From: Nautilus pompilius
Taxonomy: Eukaryota; Mollusca; Cephalopoda; Nautilida; Nautilidae
Direction of reading: 5' to 3'
DNA: 64,000 nucleotides
Assembly: GCA_018389105.1 (NCBI GenBank)
Contig: JACATO010000122.1
Span: forward strand, 1,387,501 to 1,451,500
Shown: positions 42,901-57,900 of the stretch, one piece after another
Numbering within the stretch: the first letter of the stretch is position 1
How the letters are laid out: each line of letters opens with the position of its first letter
Notes under the pieces: model-generated
Told to the model about the DNA's origin: nothing
The model's input: only the letters and a program-made list of their open reading frames with translations
Database searches by the model: none
Program-made: the position numbers and the translations under genes

Positions 42901-45900
42901 CTATAATTTCATTACAAAACTAAGTTATACATTCATAAATGCTACAAAAAGATTATTAGGAACAAAAATATTTACTTTTGCATATATCCTTGGGTCAAAA
43001 CAGTGTTACCAGCCTGTCTTATTATTGACCACCTTTAATATATCCTTGGAAGATTTCTGGAGAAATAATAAATGCATAGGAATTCTATAATTTTACTCTG
43101 GTTAGAATGACAAATACAGTTTAAGGTTTTTCTAAGCAGTAACTATATTTTGATAGTGATAATACTGTATAAATTTGTTTTTGTAGTCTCTAGACAGTGC
43201 CAAACAAATTCACATGTATGGTAGAGACACGGATGACGCTCTGGAATGGATTCAAGAGAAAGAGGGTCTTGTTACTAGTGATAACTATGGACAAGATCTA
43301 GAAAGTGTGCAAGCTTTACTGAGCAGACATGATGGACTAGAGGTAAGTTCATATATTAGACATTTTCATGCCATTCATTACACAGCATGCTTAGATATGT
43401 CTGAGATTTGATGGCTTATGTGCAACTTGAATGTCAAGGTTGTGACAATATATCCATTTGCTTCTGCTTTCATTTAAAAAAAAAGAAGTCTGCTTTAAAG
43501 GTTTTTGGAACAAGGATATGCAGAATAAATTTGTATAATTACTTTGTTATTTTTAAAGAAAGACTCAATACTTTTAGGTATACTTTCAACAGTGAACTAA
43601 CTGTAACTAGTTTTGTTTGTTGATTTGAAATAACTATAATTATAGAGAGACCTTGCAGCAATCAGTGAACAAGTGGAGACCATCACTAAGGAAGCAAACC
43701 GTTTGGTTGATCAGTTTCCTGATGCCCAGAAGCATGTTGCTTCAAAGCATGAAATGATGGTTCAGTCTTGGAACAATCTTGTGGAGAAAGCTACTGTCAG
43801 GAAAGAAAAATTACAGCAAGCAGAGCAGCTACAAACTTATTTCAATGACTACAGGGAACTGGTGTATGTACAAATAAGTTTTTTTTCCATCCTCTCTAAT
43901 ACATAGCAGGTGAAACATGCATCAGAATCAAGGATTGGGTTTTAAAAAAATAAGAATCTAATATCACCACTAAATATAGTAGTACATTAAATTATGGATC
44001 ACTGGTGGTCATTTGTCAATCTACAAGTGAACAAACAAACAGGTTAGTTTATTTAAGGATTTTCTTATTTTGTATTGATAAACATACAACAAAGTAATGC
44101 ACTAGGTTTTATTTGATCAATAATTAAATTTATAAATATTGTAAAACCTCTGTGTTCCCCACTAAACCAGCTGATATTCTTATGTACCATCCAGAAAGAA
44201 GAAAAAACTATATATAGCATGTGTGTATTTTAGGGCTTGGATCAACGAGATGATGGTGCTTGTCAGTTCGGAAGATTTAGCCAAAGATGTGGCTGGTGCT
44301 GAAAGTGCTTGTAGTCGGATTAAAGAGTTGAAGGCTGAGATACATAATCTTCAAGAGATGCTTAGTAAGTTCAATCAAACAGGGACGGCTCTGATAGAAA
44401 ATGGACACTTTCTATCTGAAGAGGTTAGTAGAAAAAACATTGATTTTCAAACTGGAGAAGATAGTACTTTTTTTTTTTTAATGTTTTTATTAAAAGAACA
44501 CTCTGCCTATTAATTCTTAATTTGTTTAAATGGAGGTGTTTTGGATTGTGTTAAGTTATTGAATGAGGCTTTTGTTTTTGTAGGTTTAAAGTTTGTTTTC
44601 TGGAGTGACTTTTTTTGTGAAGTCTGAAAATGGCAATAAAAATTGGTGCACCAATGATAGATACTTTATCGTAGGTAGAAGAACCCTTCTAATTCCATTG
44701 GCATGGGCATTACAGAGCTCAAACTTTGGTATTGTATTTAGCAATACAACAGGTAACTCTGCCAAAAGTGAAATCATTTAGCCTAATAAGGGAAATAAAT
44801 GGCTTTTTAGATGAAAGTTATTTATGCAGCCAGTAATGTGCATTGCCTTGTTCACCACACCTAAATCTAAATTAAATTCACAATACATGCATGTGTATAC
44901 AATTCCATAGTAATTTGGTAATATAACAATAATAATGTTGTTGTTTACAAATAACTCAGTCTTGCTTGTGCTTTCCTAATGAACTTGTCACCCATTTAAT
45001 ATAGATGAGCATTGCTGTCAAAGTGAGAGGTCTGGACATAAAGAATTTGATCAATCAAAATGCAACAACCATCTTTTGCTGTTTTCCAAACAAAATTGGT
45101 AGATCTCTACCAATCATACACGAAATTGATATTATTTTTCTAGTATGCAACCTATATTTAACAATGTCAAATTACAATAACATACTGACCTGGGCTAAAA
45201 GGATCCAGAACAATCAGGATGCGAGGGATATGTTCTGATGTCTGATTAGTTTTATTGTACATGTTCAACTAATTTGTACAGATGGGGCTATGCTTCAGGA
45301 GGAACAGTTCTGGATGATGCAGGCATTCATGGCTAGTAGTAGTCTGTGTGCCTTTACATTATTTATCATGTGGAGATTTACTTTGTGTTTACATTTGCCA
45401 TAGAAAAAATGAAATAGAGTTATAATTTGTTTAGTCAAAAATCCTTGAAGGCTAGCAGATGCTGCCAATCTCATCACATGGACTTTTGCCATGGTTCATG
45501 GTACAAAAAAAAAAAAGAAGCTCCAGTCAGTTTCTACAGCAGAGTAAGTCTTTTTAGCAAGTACCATCAATAAAGTTATGAACATATTTTATGGTTATTT
45601 TTTTGTGCAAATGGATGTAGTGTTGCTTGTGTGTCTCCTCATGAAATTCCTGGAGTTTTTTGACATGAAAGAATGATTTTCAGCAAAATCTAATATTATT
45701 ATTACATAATGTTTTCTATAGATCTTTAAACTTAAACAGGTTAGCTTTATAGTGATGCAGGTATGTTAGGTGTTTTAACTCATCCATCATCTGAAGAATG
45801 CTACATTTTAACAATATGTTGGACATGACATACATTTTTTTTTCTACCATGTGTACAAACCATTGGTAAAGTTAAAGTATGGTACAGGCACAATGCTACA

Positions 45901-48900
45901 AGAGATTTATAGTGAATGTGTGAGAAAGAACTGACAATGTAGTCAAGACCTAATATGGTAAAACCAAACAATGATCTTACTCTGTATCTAAGTGACATAG
46001 TGATTGTATTTGTGATCAGTGATGTGATAGTGATCACATGTTTCAACAAGGACCCCTTTCCAAAGTATTACCAAATAAGGCAATATTCCATAAATGTTAG
46101 TGGGCACAGTGTAAGTACATATGTAGGAAGGCACATTAACAAACAATAAGCAAATGTCATGACTGAGCAATCTGTTTATTACTAGTGTGAGTATTTCATT
46201 CATGAAAATGTCACCTTTTTAACTGAGATAGCTGATTTTCATTTAATATCTGTGGATCATTGTCTCTGAGGTAAATTCTTCAATAGGCTGTATTCATGTG
46301 TTGAAATATTCCTAGTGTTTATTGGGTGGGGAATGGGAAATTGTTGGTGCATGCATGGCATTATGGAATCTGTATATTACTGATCATGGGTTTGCAGCTA
46401 AAATGACATTTCTCTATCATTAGGTTGTTTTTGGCTTAGTTACCTCAGTTCAGGTTCTGTAATACCAGTGCCAATGGAAATCCAAGGGTCCAAAGTTGAC
46501 GACAACATTTTCTCTTATAGCTATGGCAACATGTAAAGTGTGCTGTTTTTCAGAATCCACAGGGAAAGTTCACCCTAGAAACCAAATAAGCTTACATATT
46601 AGAGGTATGAGTTTTCAAAAAAAAAGTCAGTGTGGCATGTTTTAATGTGTCAAAAGCCTCATACAAAGGGGCCATAGCTTTAGTACTGATGCTTTCTTTA
46701 GGTTTTCATTTGATCAACTACGCTGGTTTCTAAAAGTAAATTTACAAAATGGTTACTTTTATTAAAAAAATGTTCAGCACAAACTTTGTAATAATTTTTA
46801 TCAAATAAATATGTAAGAGAATTCTTGTAGAAATATAAAATGATTCAGTGTTTTTTTTATGGTTTTATATCAAACTTGTTCATATTAATTTAGGCTCTGT
46901 TGTTTTTGAAGAACAGTTACAAATAGGTAACCACTCATTTGGTAGATTCTCTAAGGTGAAGGAATGCTGGTAGGATGGAGACAGGAGCTAAACTTGAACA
47001 AAAGTATGGTTTCTCAGCTGTTGAGGGAGGCCATTTTAAGTTCATTAAAATAGTTGGAAAAACAGTTTAAAATCTACTACAAGATATAACCCAGCAGCCG
47101 ATCACTAAATTTCACTTTTGGCCTGGCATAGCAGATCTTCAATGCCAATCCAACTTGCTTCTGATCTTTCTTTTCTGTGGCTTTGGGAGGGTGTGTATTA
47201 GCCTCAGCTATATGCATAGGCTGCATAAAAGAGGGCTCTATGAAACAGAACCCAAAGTGCATTTCCTTGATCCACGAACAGGAGCAGTTGAGTTGCTGAT
47301 GTGTTATCTTTAGTGATGAGTTGAGATTTAGTCTTCGGTGTGACTCTCAATGCATACTCATCTGGAGGGAACATGAAACATGCAATCAGCCCACAAACAT
47401 TATGGAAAGAGATCATCACTAAGTTGGTGTGATGGTCTGGGCAGAAATTTCATTGGGTAAACATATATACAGGCACATTTCAGGGAGGTACCCTCATTGC
47501 AAATGAAGTAAAGGGATGAGATTATAGATCTGTCAGACCATGTGCAGGTGTGATCAGGGATAACTTCATTTCATTGGATGACAGAGGGCACACGTAATCT
47601 ATTATCTTCAAGACCAAACCATTATCCTTATATCACCAGCATGTTCTCCCGAGCAAAATCCTAATGACAATGTTTTTGATTCTCTAAGATGACTTGTTGC
47701 TTGCCTCCAAGATCACTAAAGTTGTCATCAGTTTGGGGGGAGGTACCACATATTCTATTGACTAGCTTTAACTTATTGTTTAATTCCTTTTTCATATCCT
47801 GATATGGCCCTGCTTGTTTTCCTTTACACCATTAATATTTTTGTAATTTACGTATTTGATAAAATTTACATGAAGAGGAGTTTGTTAATTATTTGCTAAA
47901 TAAATCTTTTAAGCATTTTGGTAAACAAATTTAAAAAAAAAAAAAAGAAGAATTGAGCCAAATCTGAGATGCATGGTTCTGACCCTAGCTGAATTAAATT
48001 GCACTTATGTTTGTCTGAATACATATTTGGCTTTTACCTTATCTGCAGGTTATCTCTAGATTCTACTGGTATCACTAACTTTACTTTTGACTCTAGGGTT
48101 CCTTTTGGTTTTAATATATGTTTGTATTTGTTGTACTTATGTAATGTATTGTTAAAGTGTTTGGCATTTGTTTGTTACTCTTTCACAGCTGAACCATAGC
48201 ACCTAGAGGCTCCAAATTTTGGGTGCAGATATTTCATAATCCAGGCAAGGGTTTAAGCTATTGCACATTGGCCTAAAGCCGTTTTTTTTCTGTGCAGTGC
48301 TGAGAACCCCAGCTAGTAATTAATTAATTGATTCTCTGATTTAACTTGGTATCATATTAGTGTGGTGTATTTTAGAGTCCAGTTATCACAGAAGTTGTCC
48401 CATATCATTAGTAGTGTCAGTTGTAACTGATACATTGAATAACTACAAATATTTAGTTTTGAATTATTCAAAATGTTTGATTTTGGTAATCTTTTGAAGA
48501 ATATTAAATTTTTTTCTTAAGATTCAACAAAAAATAGAGCGACTGAATGGTATGTATCACCATTTGTTGAAGATTCTTGAACAGCGTAAAATATTATATG
48601 ACCAGAACCTGCAGGCACAGGTAAGATGTTTAGCAATGAACTTTGAGACTAAGATAAGTACATCTAATTTCTTTATTTGATCTTTTTTGTTATCCATGAT
48701 AGGCTCCAGGTATACCAAACCACACTTTTTGTAGTCATTCACATACATATTTGGCTTTTAGCCTACCTCTTTTTCTATGAAAAACAACCTGTAGGACAAT
48801 GCCTTAAAAATGTAGTCTGTCTGCTATCATTACATGGTGATTCTCCTGATCACTTTAGTGATCATTGTGCTGGAAGCCACGTCAAAGAATTATTTGATGC

Positions 48901-51900
48901 ATATTGCTAAATTTTCTAACTTGCTGAAACCTCATGGGCCAGTAGTGTTCATTGCATGGAAACTGTTAGGTAGAATGCCATATGCCTTGATGATAAGTAC
49001 CAATCCTCACATTTGCTGATAACTATAAATGGTTTCTTTCTCAATCTAGATACATTCCTAGTTTCATTAGATGGAAACTTTTGTGTGTAGAAGAACACTG
49101 TTGATAGTTAATTGAGGTTGGATCCGTAACCCATCTATTACCTTAAAAATAAAAACCCTTCAACCTGAAATCCACTACATAGTGAAATTGCTAATCTGTC
49201 AAAATAAACAAGAAAGTGAGAGAGCTGAATTCATTCAGAAAAAAATTTGGCTTAATCCACATCTAGTAACTATTACTCTTGTTGATAGAAAAACAATTCT
49301 ACATTCTTGCACTAGTAATGAATTTAATCTAAATTGTTTCTTGGAAAAATAAAGAATTAGATATGTGAGAGATGTGTGTATTAGTCTTACATTTGATTGT
49401 AAACTAATCAATCAAATATCCAATTAGTGCATAGTTGCATGTGTATTAGTATGTGACTTAGAAAAAATATAGTATAATCTTTAACTGGGAAATCATATTA
49501 GTATTATGTAACACAGAACTTATTAGAAAATATATATTTTACAAAACATGTTACTACAGTAAGTTTAGAACTTTCATCAAAATATATTCATTTTTACTGG
49601 TGTCCATGATTATTGCCACTAGAGTCTGACTGTTTTGTAGCAACCATCAGATTTGAGTTGTTTGGGGGAAGTTGAGTGGAAGGAAGAGAAATCCAAATAA
49701 TCTGATTTTACAAGTTTCTTTTTCCTAATTAAATTAATTTGTAGTACAAGGGAAGAATTGAAAAACAAACTTTTCCAAATTATATTGGTTTTGACTAAAT
49801 ATCAAATCTGAGAAAATGATAATAAAAAGATAATGACTGCAAAGTATCATTTTGTCTTATGACCAGGACTGCAGTAATAATCCAAGAACATAATAAAAAA
49901 CCTCAAAAAAACTGGGTGTTGTATCATTAGAAAATTTCAGTTATTTAAGACATTTTTGTATTTGCATGTTTTTTCTTTTTAAAAAGCATAATTGTTCAAA
50001 ATTTGACATTAAAAATGTACTAACTGCATGTGAAAACTAAGGCTGACATGCATTGTCATGAAAATGATATAAAGAAAAATATAGAAAAAATTACAAGCTG
50101 TATACTTATTCTAACATCTCCAGAAGTTCTATAGCTATAATCGTGACTTTCATTTCATTCAGTAAATAAGTACATGAAAACTGCTGCAAAATAGATTTGA
50201 AATTATAATTTTGATACAATATGCCTTTTAGAACATTTTTTTAAAAATAATTTTGTTTTTAAATAGCTTTTCTTGCATGAGATGGACCAGTTGGAGGCTT
50301 GGATCAATTTCCGAGAACCCTTGCTGAAGGAAGGAAAGTTCGGTGATTCTATCGAAACAGCGGAGGAACTTATTAGAAGACATGCTGATTTTGAGAAAAC
50401 GGTTGATGCACAGGAAGGAAAATTTAATGCATTGCATAGACATTTGCAGGTAATTACTCTTATTAAAAGCTGATTTAATGCAATTTATCATATTTCCCTT
50501 GTGATATTCTTTTTTAAACTCTTTATTTGTGGGATCTTTGTACCATCTCAAACAGGCTGCAGAGATTTCTCTCTTATATGAAAAATGATATTTGTAGGAA
50601 TTTCATATGAGTTATCAAGTTTGTAAATAGATAATCTAACTGTAAGCTTTTACAAACTGAATTTTTTAAACTTTTCTACATTGAACAAAATGATTTTGGA
50701 ATATTTTATACCTTGTTCAACTATTTACAGCTTCTTGGTCATTGTAGGTGCCATATGCTCTTTCAACTATCTTTCCAAAGTTTGAATTGTGTGGCAATTT
50801 TATTGCTTCAATACTGCATTCCATTTTGTTTCTGGATGGCATGCACCTGCAAAAGTCACTGTTATGAGATTCAAATTTGCACTGCAGTGGCCAGTTGGGT
50901 ATCAAACACGTCATTGTGAACATTTTTTTAAGTTATGCACATTATGGCACTTTGTCAAAGATCTAAATTAGCAATGATATTTAGTGATAACTAGGCTACA
51001 GACCAAAAGTATACAGGCAAATATGGCTGCTGAACTCTGTGCAACACACCAGCAGACTTTGGCAGGTACAGATAGACCAGTTTAACGAGAGGTTCCAGAG
51101 CAGTACTGTCATAACCACTGCATTATCTTAGAAATTTTTATACAAAATGAATTATGGCAGGTCACTGGGACCTGTATCTCTGCCTAAATTGCTCAAAATT
51201 GGCCATACTCAGCAGATCCACATGTCAGGCATCCAGTAATTCATATATCTCTAACAACATGCTGTAGAGCAATATTTGGGCAGGACTCATTTGCCTGGAG
51301 AATGCTATCTTTGAAAATTAAATTAAACACTTTGCTGATTGGCTTCTATTCAACATATAAGAGACTAACTAATATAATCCTGACTGTTGTGTGTTAGAGA
51401 CAGACAATTTATTAAATGGTCTGTTTTAGTCCTGGGGTGCTATCACACAACCACAAATACTTTGTTGGAACCATTATTTAGGTCAGTGATACCTGGATAG
51501 GGTTATTAGGCCTGTAGTTATACCATTTGTATGAACATAAGTGATCTTTCTACCTCCATTAACTATAATGTAAGGGTTCATCATGCAAATATGGTTGTAA
51601 ACCACCTTCAAGACTAATAATGCGTCTTTCATGGTCTACTTGTTTACCTGACCAAAGTCCATAGAGCATGTCTGGGATGTGTTCTCTAGGTATATTGGAC
51701 AGAAACCTCATGTTTTTTGGTTCTTTATAGAACTACATCTTCACTTGACAACAAAATGTGGAACACACTGCCACAAGACTGCATCAAACTTCTGATTAAC
51801 AGCATAAGACAGGTTTGATGTTGTAATGTAAGCCAGTGAAACCACATTTTACTAAAGGTTATGACTTTAGGGTATGTAGGTAGTGACTATGCATTAAACA

Positions 51901-54900
51901 ATATTCCAATATTGTATAAAATAAATTGTCAAACATGGTCAATTTTGAATTGCCTACAAATGCTTTATCCTCAATAAATTCATGCAATTTATATCACAAT
52001 CCCTATATTGTTTTGATTAGTGTATTTAAATGATGATGATATAGTAAATGAAATCAAGTTTAAGCAATTTTAATTTTCTTATATATTTAAGTGAAAATCA
52101 AGTTTGATCTTGTTTAATCATTGACATTTCTTTATAAATATAAAAATTTGAACAATTGTTTAGGATATTTTTAAGGATAACTGTTGTACTGAAGAAGCTT
52201 TCTCCTAGTTTAAAATGACAGATGTTACACAAAAACTACGTGTTCTGTGATGTGTATGCTTTTTAGTTTTTGACTTCAGGAGAATTGAATCTTGTTTTAA
52301 AATATTGGCTTAAGCTACGAATAATTAAATATAACTGGTTATCTTTCACAGAAATTTTCTTTTAAATCTTCACAAGATTGCCTGAACTATGCATACCACT
52401 ATGCTCCTGTTTACTTGAGGTGATGTAGTGCATAGAAAATTGTATTTCAGTTTTAATATTTTGTAATTTATTCAGGACTTGATAAATGTTTTCCAGTCCT
52501 GACAGCACTCTACATCATCCACTTAATGCACATCATTGTCTCAGTGAGGACTTTGCATAAGTATCTACTCTTCTCTCTCTCTCTCCATTGTCAAAACAGT
52601 ACATGTCTAATTTCTGGATTGTATAAAGATTTCAAAGTTTTTATTAATTAGTTGTTATACAAATGAAAAGAAGTAAAATATAACTGGTGAGAAAAGTGTG
52701 CAGGAAATTTTAATTGTCAAATTTTGATTTAAAACAAAGGTTTATGAATTTTTTTATTTTTTTTTTACATTAAGATTGAGGAAACTTTTGCAAAGCAAAA
52801 GATACAAGAGCAACAGCAGCTGGTTGAAGATGAAGCTAAACAAGAAAGGGACCGACTGGAAGAAATAAAGAGAAAAGAGCAAAAAAGAATACTGGAGGTT
52901 TGTTGCGATTGTTTGCTCTCTAAGGAGGATTTTCTTTTTAATTTTTTTTACAAGCAAGATTGTTTAGAAGTAAAACATTTGTTTTGTATTTTAAAATGAC
53001 TGAAGTTCTTGTTTTAAGTGGTTTTTTTCCTTGCTTTTCATCATTCTGTGAATTTTTTCTTCTCAGTTGCATGTGCTCTTTAGAAAATTGTTTTTGTAAA
53101 TTCTTTATACGCTGAAAAATAAAAACAATAATTCACCAAAAGAAATATGGATTTTGTCTACTAATTCTAAAGTCTGGCTGGTATACTGGAAATTGAAGAT
53201 TTCTTGTTTATCAACTACTAATAATGTGTGATGTGTATATTTTTCAGGAAAGAAAGCAGGAGGAGGAGCAGAGGAAAGCACGTGAAATCAAACCTCACTG
53301 GCAGGCAGCAAAGTCTTCAGATAGTGAGGATGAAGGAAAAGCAGAGTGAGTGTGTAAAATAGTCAGGAAGTCTTTCTTATATAAAGTCCTTCCCCATTGT
53401 TTTTTTTTGTTGTTGTTTACTACACAGACTATACTTACCTTCTATTGATCAAGGACTTCATGTAGGCCAAAGTAAGAATCCTTAACATAAAATCCTACGC
53501 TTCCAATTTTGTCTAGCTTATTCTTTCATAACAGTGCATGGTTACCCAGATGCATAATTGTAGCATCAAAACTGTACATTTCCCAGTTTCCATAAGACCT
53601 GATATATCAGGAATTCATCATTTCTTCACTTTCAGAATTACTGTGGGTTTAGATAGCCACTGATTAATTTATTGCTAGAAACCTACAAAAAAAACCCATT
53701 AATTTTCTAAACACTAATGAATAATTTACCATTTAATTATATCAGAGAAAGCCTTACCTCCATTAAAGTAAAAAGAAAACTACCTCTGCTGTGAAACTGG
53801 CCAATAAAGTTTGTTTGAAATGTCCTCAAAAAATTTGCACCTTTCTGAAAACAACTCCCATACCACCTGCTCATTAATGGAAGTATGAAGTATAAACAGA
53901 CAGCCTGCCCATGTCAGGATGCCAGATATTACTATAGTGCGTCTGGCACTGCAGTTAAGTTTAAGTTCTCAGACCATAATTTTTGTCCTTTCTCCATTTC
54001 TTTTAATAGATTATTCCAATTGCACATCAGGAATATGTTGCATTCTAAAATAGAATTCCACCCATCTTTGGACTTTCCTTTGCTCTTTGTAGTTTTGGTT
54101 TATTTTCTAGATAAACAGCCTTCTCTGCCTGTAAGCTATCAAACAGGCTAAAAGTATGGTTTAGGTAATATTTAGATATAAAATTGTTATTTTGGAGAAA
54201 AGGTTTTTTACTATGACTACTTAACCTGTACTTGTTTAGTTCCATTCCAATCTTTCCACATTATTGGTAATCAAGGACTAATGTTTATTTCAAACAATGA
54301 TACCTCCAAACTTTACAGACAAAATTATATTTGATTACTCTTAAAAAAAAAAACTAAAGAATAAGAAAATGAAAGGCTACCAGGTAGGTATTTTGTAGTA
54401 CTTTTTCTTGCTCAGTGTGGTTGCTTAACACCATTTATCCCAGCAATAGATACTGAGAAATATGGTTATCAAACAGATCTGAATTACTTCTGAAGTCTAG
54501 ATAATTAGCTTATTCATACTGGAAATAGTTTGCACTCTTTTAGTTCCTGTCTACTGAATGTTGTTTAGTTTTGTATTAGCACAAAATCTGTCTAGTTTGT
54601 TTTTTGCTTTTCTTTTGAGGTAATTGTGCACTAGCTATGTTCTGGATGATCTATCTCTAAAAAGGACCATAGGGTGAATGATCAACTTTCTTCCTGAATA
54701 TTCATAGTTCTTAAAAGTAAAATTGATTTGTACTGTGCCATTACTTGCATAACTTGCTTTTTTAAATAGTCACATTCATGACCAGAAAATATATTTTATA
54801 CATCTGTCACCAGAAAGTTTTACAATTATATATGAATGGCATTGTCTCAACACTTTATAAAATTTCTTCAGTATTAACTTTTTCAGTAATATCTTTTTTT

Positions 54901-57900
54901 GGAAAGTCTAAGTTTTCTGTTGATAGTTTGTGTGTATCAGGTAGATTCCTTTTTCAGAATGCATTTTGTTACCTATCACATGACTATAATGTAGCATCTC
55001 AGATCTTAAACTAAACAAAACTTAGAGCAACTTTGCTTTGAAAGGTTTTAGAAAAGTCATATAATGCAAAATGATTTTAAATCTTTCAAATTTTAATATA
55101 CATTTTTAGTTTGTAGGTATATCCATCTATAATAACCAGAATTGATGATGTAGAAAAGTTATGAACAATGAAAATGTATAAATGATTTTTACTTTCTGCT
55201 TTACTTACAAGGAATGAAGAAATTGATAAACAGCTTGACAAATCCATGGCAAAGAGTGTATTTGGGAGATCACACAGTATTAAGCTAAAGAACAAGAAGC
55301 CTGACCATTCCAGTGCACGTCGGGCATTTAGTTTTCGCTCACCACTCGAAAATTCCTTCAAAGAAAAAGATAATTCAGATGATAGTTCCTCCAAGTTTCT
55401 TGTTGAACTGGGAACACTAGAAGTCAAGGCTCCAGAACCAGTGATACCCCAAAAGCATGGTAAAATGGAAAGCAGTAGAAAAGTTGCAGAGACAGAGTTG
55501 CAGATTGATAAAGTAGACAACATAGCTGAAGTTACTGAAACAGACAATAGAATTGATAGTACTGTCGTAGATGGAAGTCCAAGGCAAAAGGGTTTAGAAT
55601 TACTAAAATCTGAAGAAAAGAAAGCCAGAAGAGCACCCAGTCTAAACCTGAAGCGTAGAACGCGGAGCTTCAAGGAAAAATACCATCTCCCATCAGATCT
55701 ACCTGAACCAATTATTTCAGGAAATCTTGAGAGAAAACATGAGTTTCAGGCAGGAGGAAAAAAGGCAACCATCAGATCTTGGCGAACATACTACACTGCA
55801 CTGTGTGGGCAGTGGTTGTGTCTCTTTAAAGATAAAGAAGGTAAAGTTAAAATTTGTTTTATTAGATAGATTTCCATGTCGATTTGATAGGCTTAAAAAC
55901 ATTAATGGTTTAAAATCTTCTAATATTAATTTTGAAAAAAATGTATATATATATATATATATACAGCTAATACAATAAAATAGTCTTTTTAGCTGTTGTT
56001 CCAGTCTTAATTCTAATTTGTCTAGAATATTTATTAGTGTACTTACAAATACAAATAAGAATTAGTTTTGAGCACAGTTTTAGAATTCAATTGTTTTTAA
56101 AAATATAATAAAATGTGAAAGCCAAAATTTGTTTCCAGACAAGATATTGAAACTTAACTGGCACTACATCATCAATGTTTTCTACCATTTTTATTAGATC
56201 TTTATATGTAAATAAGCATTTTCTTTTCTGGAGCTAAAATTACAAAAGTTTATCTAATTTTCAGGATGATCCATTATACAAAAGTAATCATTTTATTTAC
56301 TGTGAGCATTCATTCATTCATTAGCACATCCAAAATTCTTGAGAAACTTAAATACTTTTAACCCAGCAGCTGGTGTATGCACCTATATCTCTGAAACAGA
56401 AATATTCTTACTACATGATCATGTTCATCATTTTTCGACCTATGCAGAGTTTTTCTATTATTCATTAACTTTCGAGATTCACTTTCACTATAAAATTTCA
56501 ATAATTGGTTTTTCTGCTATTTTAAATCGTATATGATGGTGATACCCACTCAATCGTTTCACAGATGCACCATGACAAGTCTTTGCTATACCTCAACTTT
56601 CTTAGCAATTGACAATCAGTTATGCTGCTGCTTACTTTTCTTACTGTTACCCATGGTCTTTTTGACATGTTCACTGTTAAATAAAAGCACAAATGCACTA
56701 AATAACTACAAAATTCATAAGGTAGAGTAAGGACTAGTGAATGTGAACTGTGCTGATAAACAACTGGATTTCCTGCACTGGTTATTGTTGGCTAATTTCA
56801 AATTTCCTGTGCAAATTTGTGATGTATGGATAAAGGATACTTGACCTTTTTTAAATGGTTGGATGCAAAACCAAATGTCCAAGTTTCAGATAATTTTTGG
56901 TGACACAACCATCCATGTCAGTTGCACTGTTGTTATAATAACTGTTAGTTAACTTATGTAAAAATGTAGGGTGCAAAACTAATCTTATTGATTTATTCAA
57001 AAGATCAGTTGACGACAATGTTTTTTATGGTCCTTGTTTATAAGCTTTTATTTCGAACAATTTTAATTATTTTTCATTCATGTTCTGTTAATTTAAAATA
57101 TTCCATTATTTGTCATCATTTTCCCAGTTATAGAGTTTGCAGATCCCTTTCTTGCTTATGAGATTAGGGGTTTGTAGGTTACTCAACAACTTAGCATGAG
57201 AGGGGCCACAAGCAAAAGTCCGTTCTAGAATATTTGAGAGAATTTTAACAGTCTTTACCTCAACATTTTACTTGAATAATTCTAATTCTTGTAACTTGTT
57301 TCTGTTAAATGTTTTTTTTTTTACTTAGTTTGGAAAGATTGCAGTGGATGTTTACAAAGTGAGAAATAATTTGCTTTAATTTTTGTAATTATGAGAGACA
57401 GTATGATTTAGTAAGCATTTAAAAATTTTTTAAAATTAAAGCTCTCAGAACATGGACTGGCTTTCACAACAGATGCTCATGATTATTAAACTAGTATTGC
57501 TTGGCACTATTATCGTAGTACTTATTTGTAGTAAAAATTTTACTAGTATTATATAGCAGCTTTTACTGCATTTGGTTAACTTTTCATATTAGGTGATCTT
57601 ACATTTCTTTGCATTGCTGCATAAACACCGTATTGTGAAGGCCTGGAAAATAATTACTTTCTATCAAAATACAAGCTACATCCTTTACTATGGTGCATTC
57701 CTTTGAAATTTTAGAAAATTAAACTTTATCTTTATTTAGCCATTGCAACTTGTTGTTACTAAAGCAGCTCACCGAAATAGTAACTTATATAAAGCTTAAG
57801 AAACTTTGGTGGGGCATGTGCACTGAAATATCCCATATTAGTAAAACGTGTTCCTAAAGAAATTATTTACTATTTAGCACTTTAAAATATTTCCGTGTTA

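Noticed and set aside
827-50449. Alpha-spectrin as the identity of the gene
   Set aside because: Several repeats (R7-R9, R14-R15) look alpha-like, but the terminal two-helix repeat followed by a PH domain, with no EF-hands or SH3 domain, is a beta-type ending.
53885-54151. Open frame in intron 37
   Set aside because: No homology, no splice context, and exons 37 and 38 join through a shared split codon.
55086-55673. Minus-strand open frame of 195 residues
   Set aside because: It lies opposite spectrin exon 38 and has no family resemblance.
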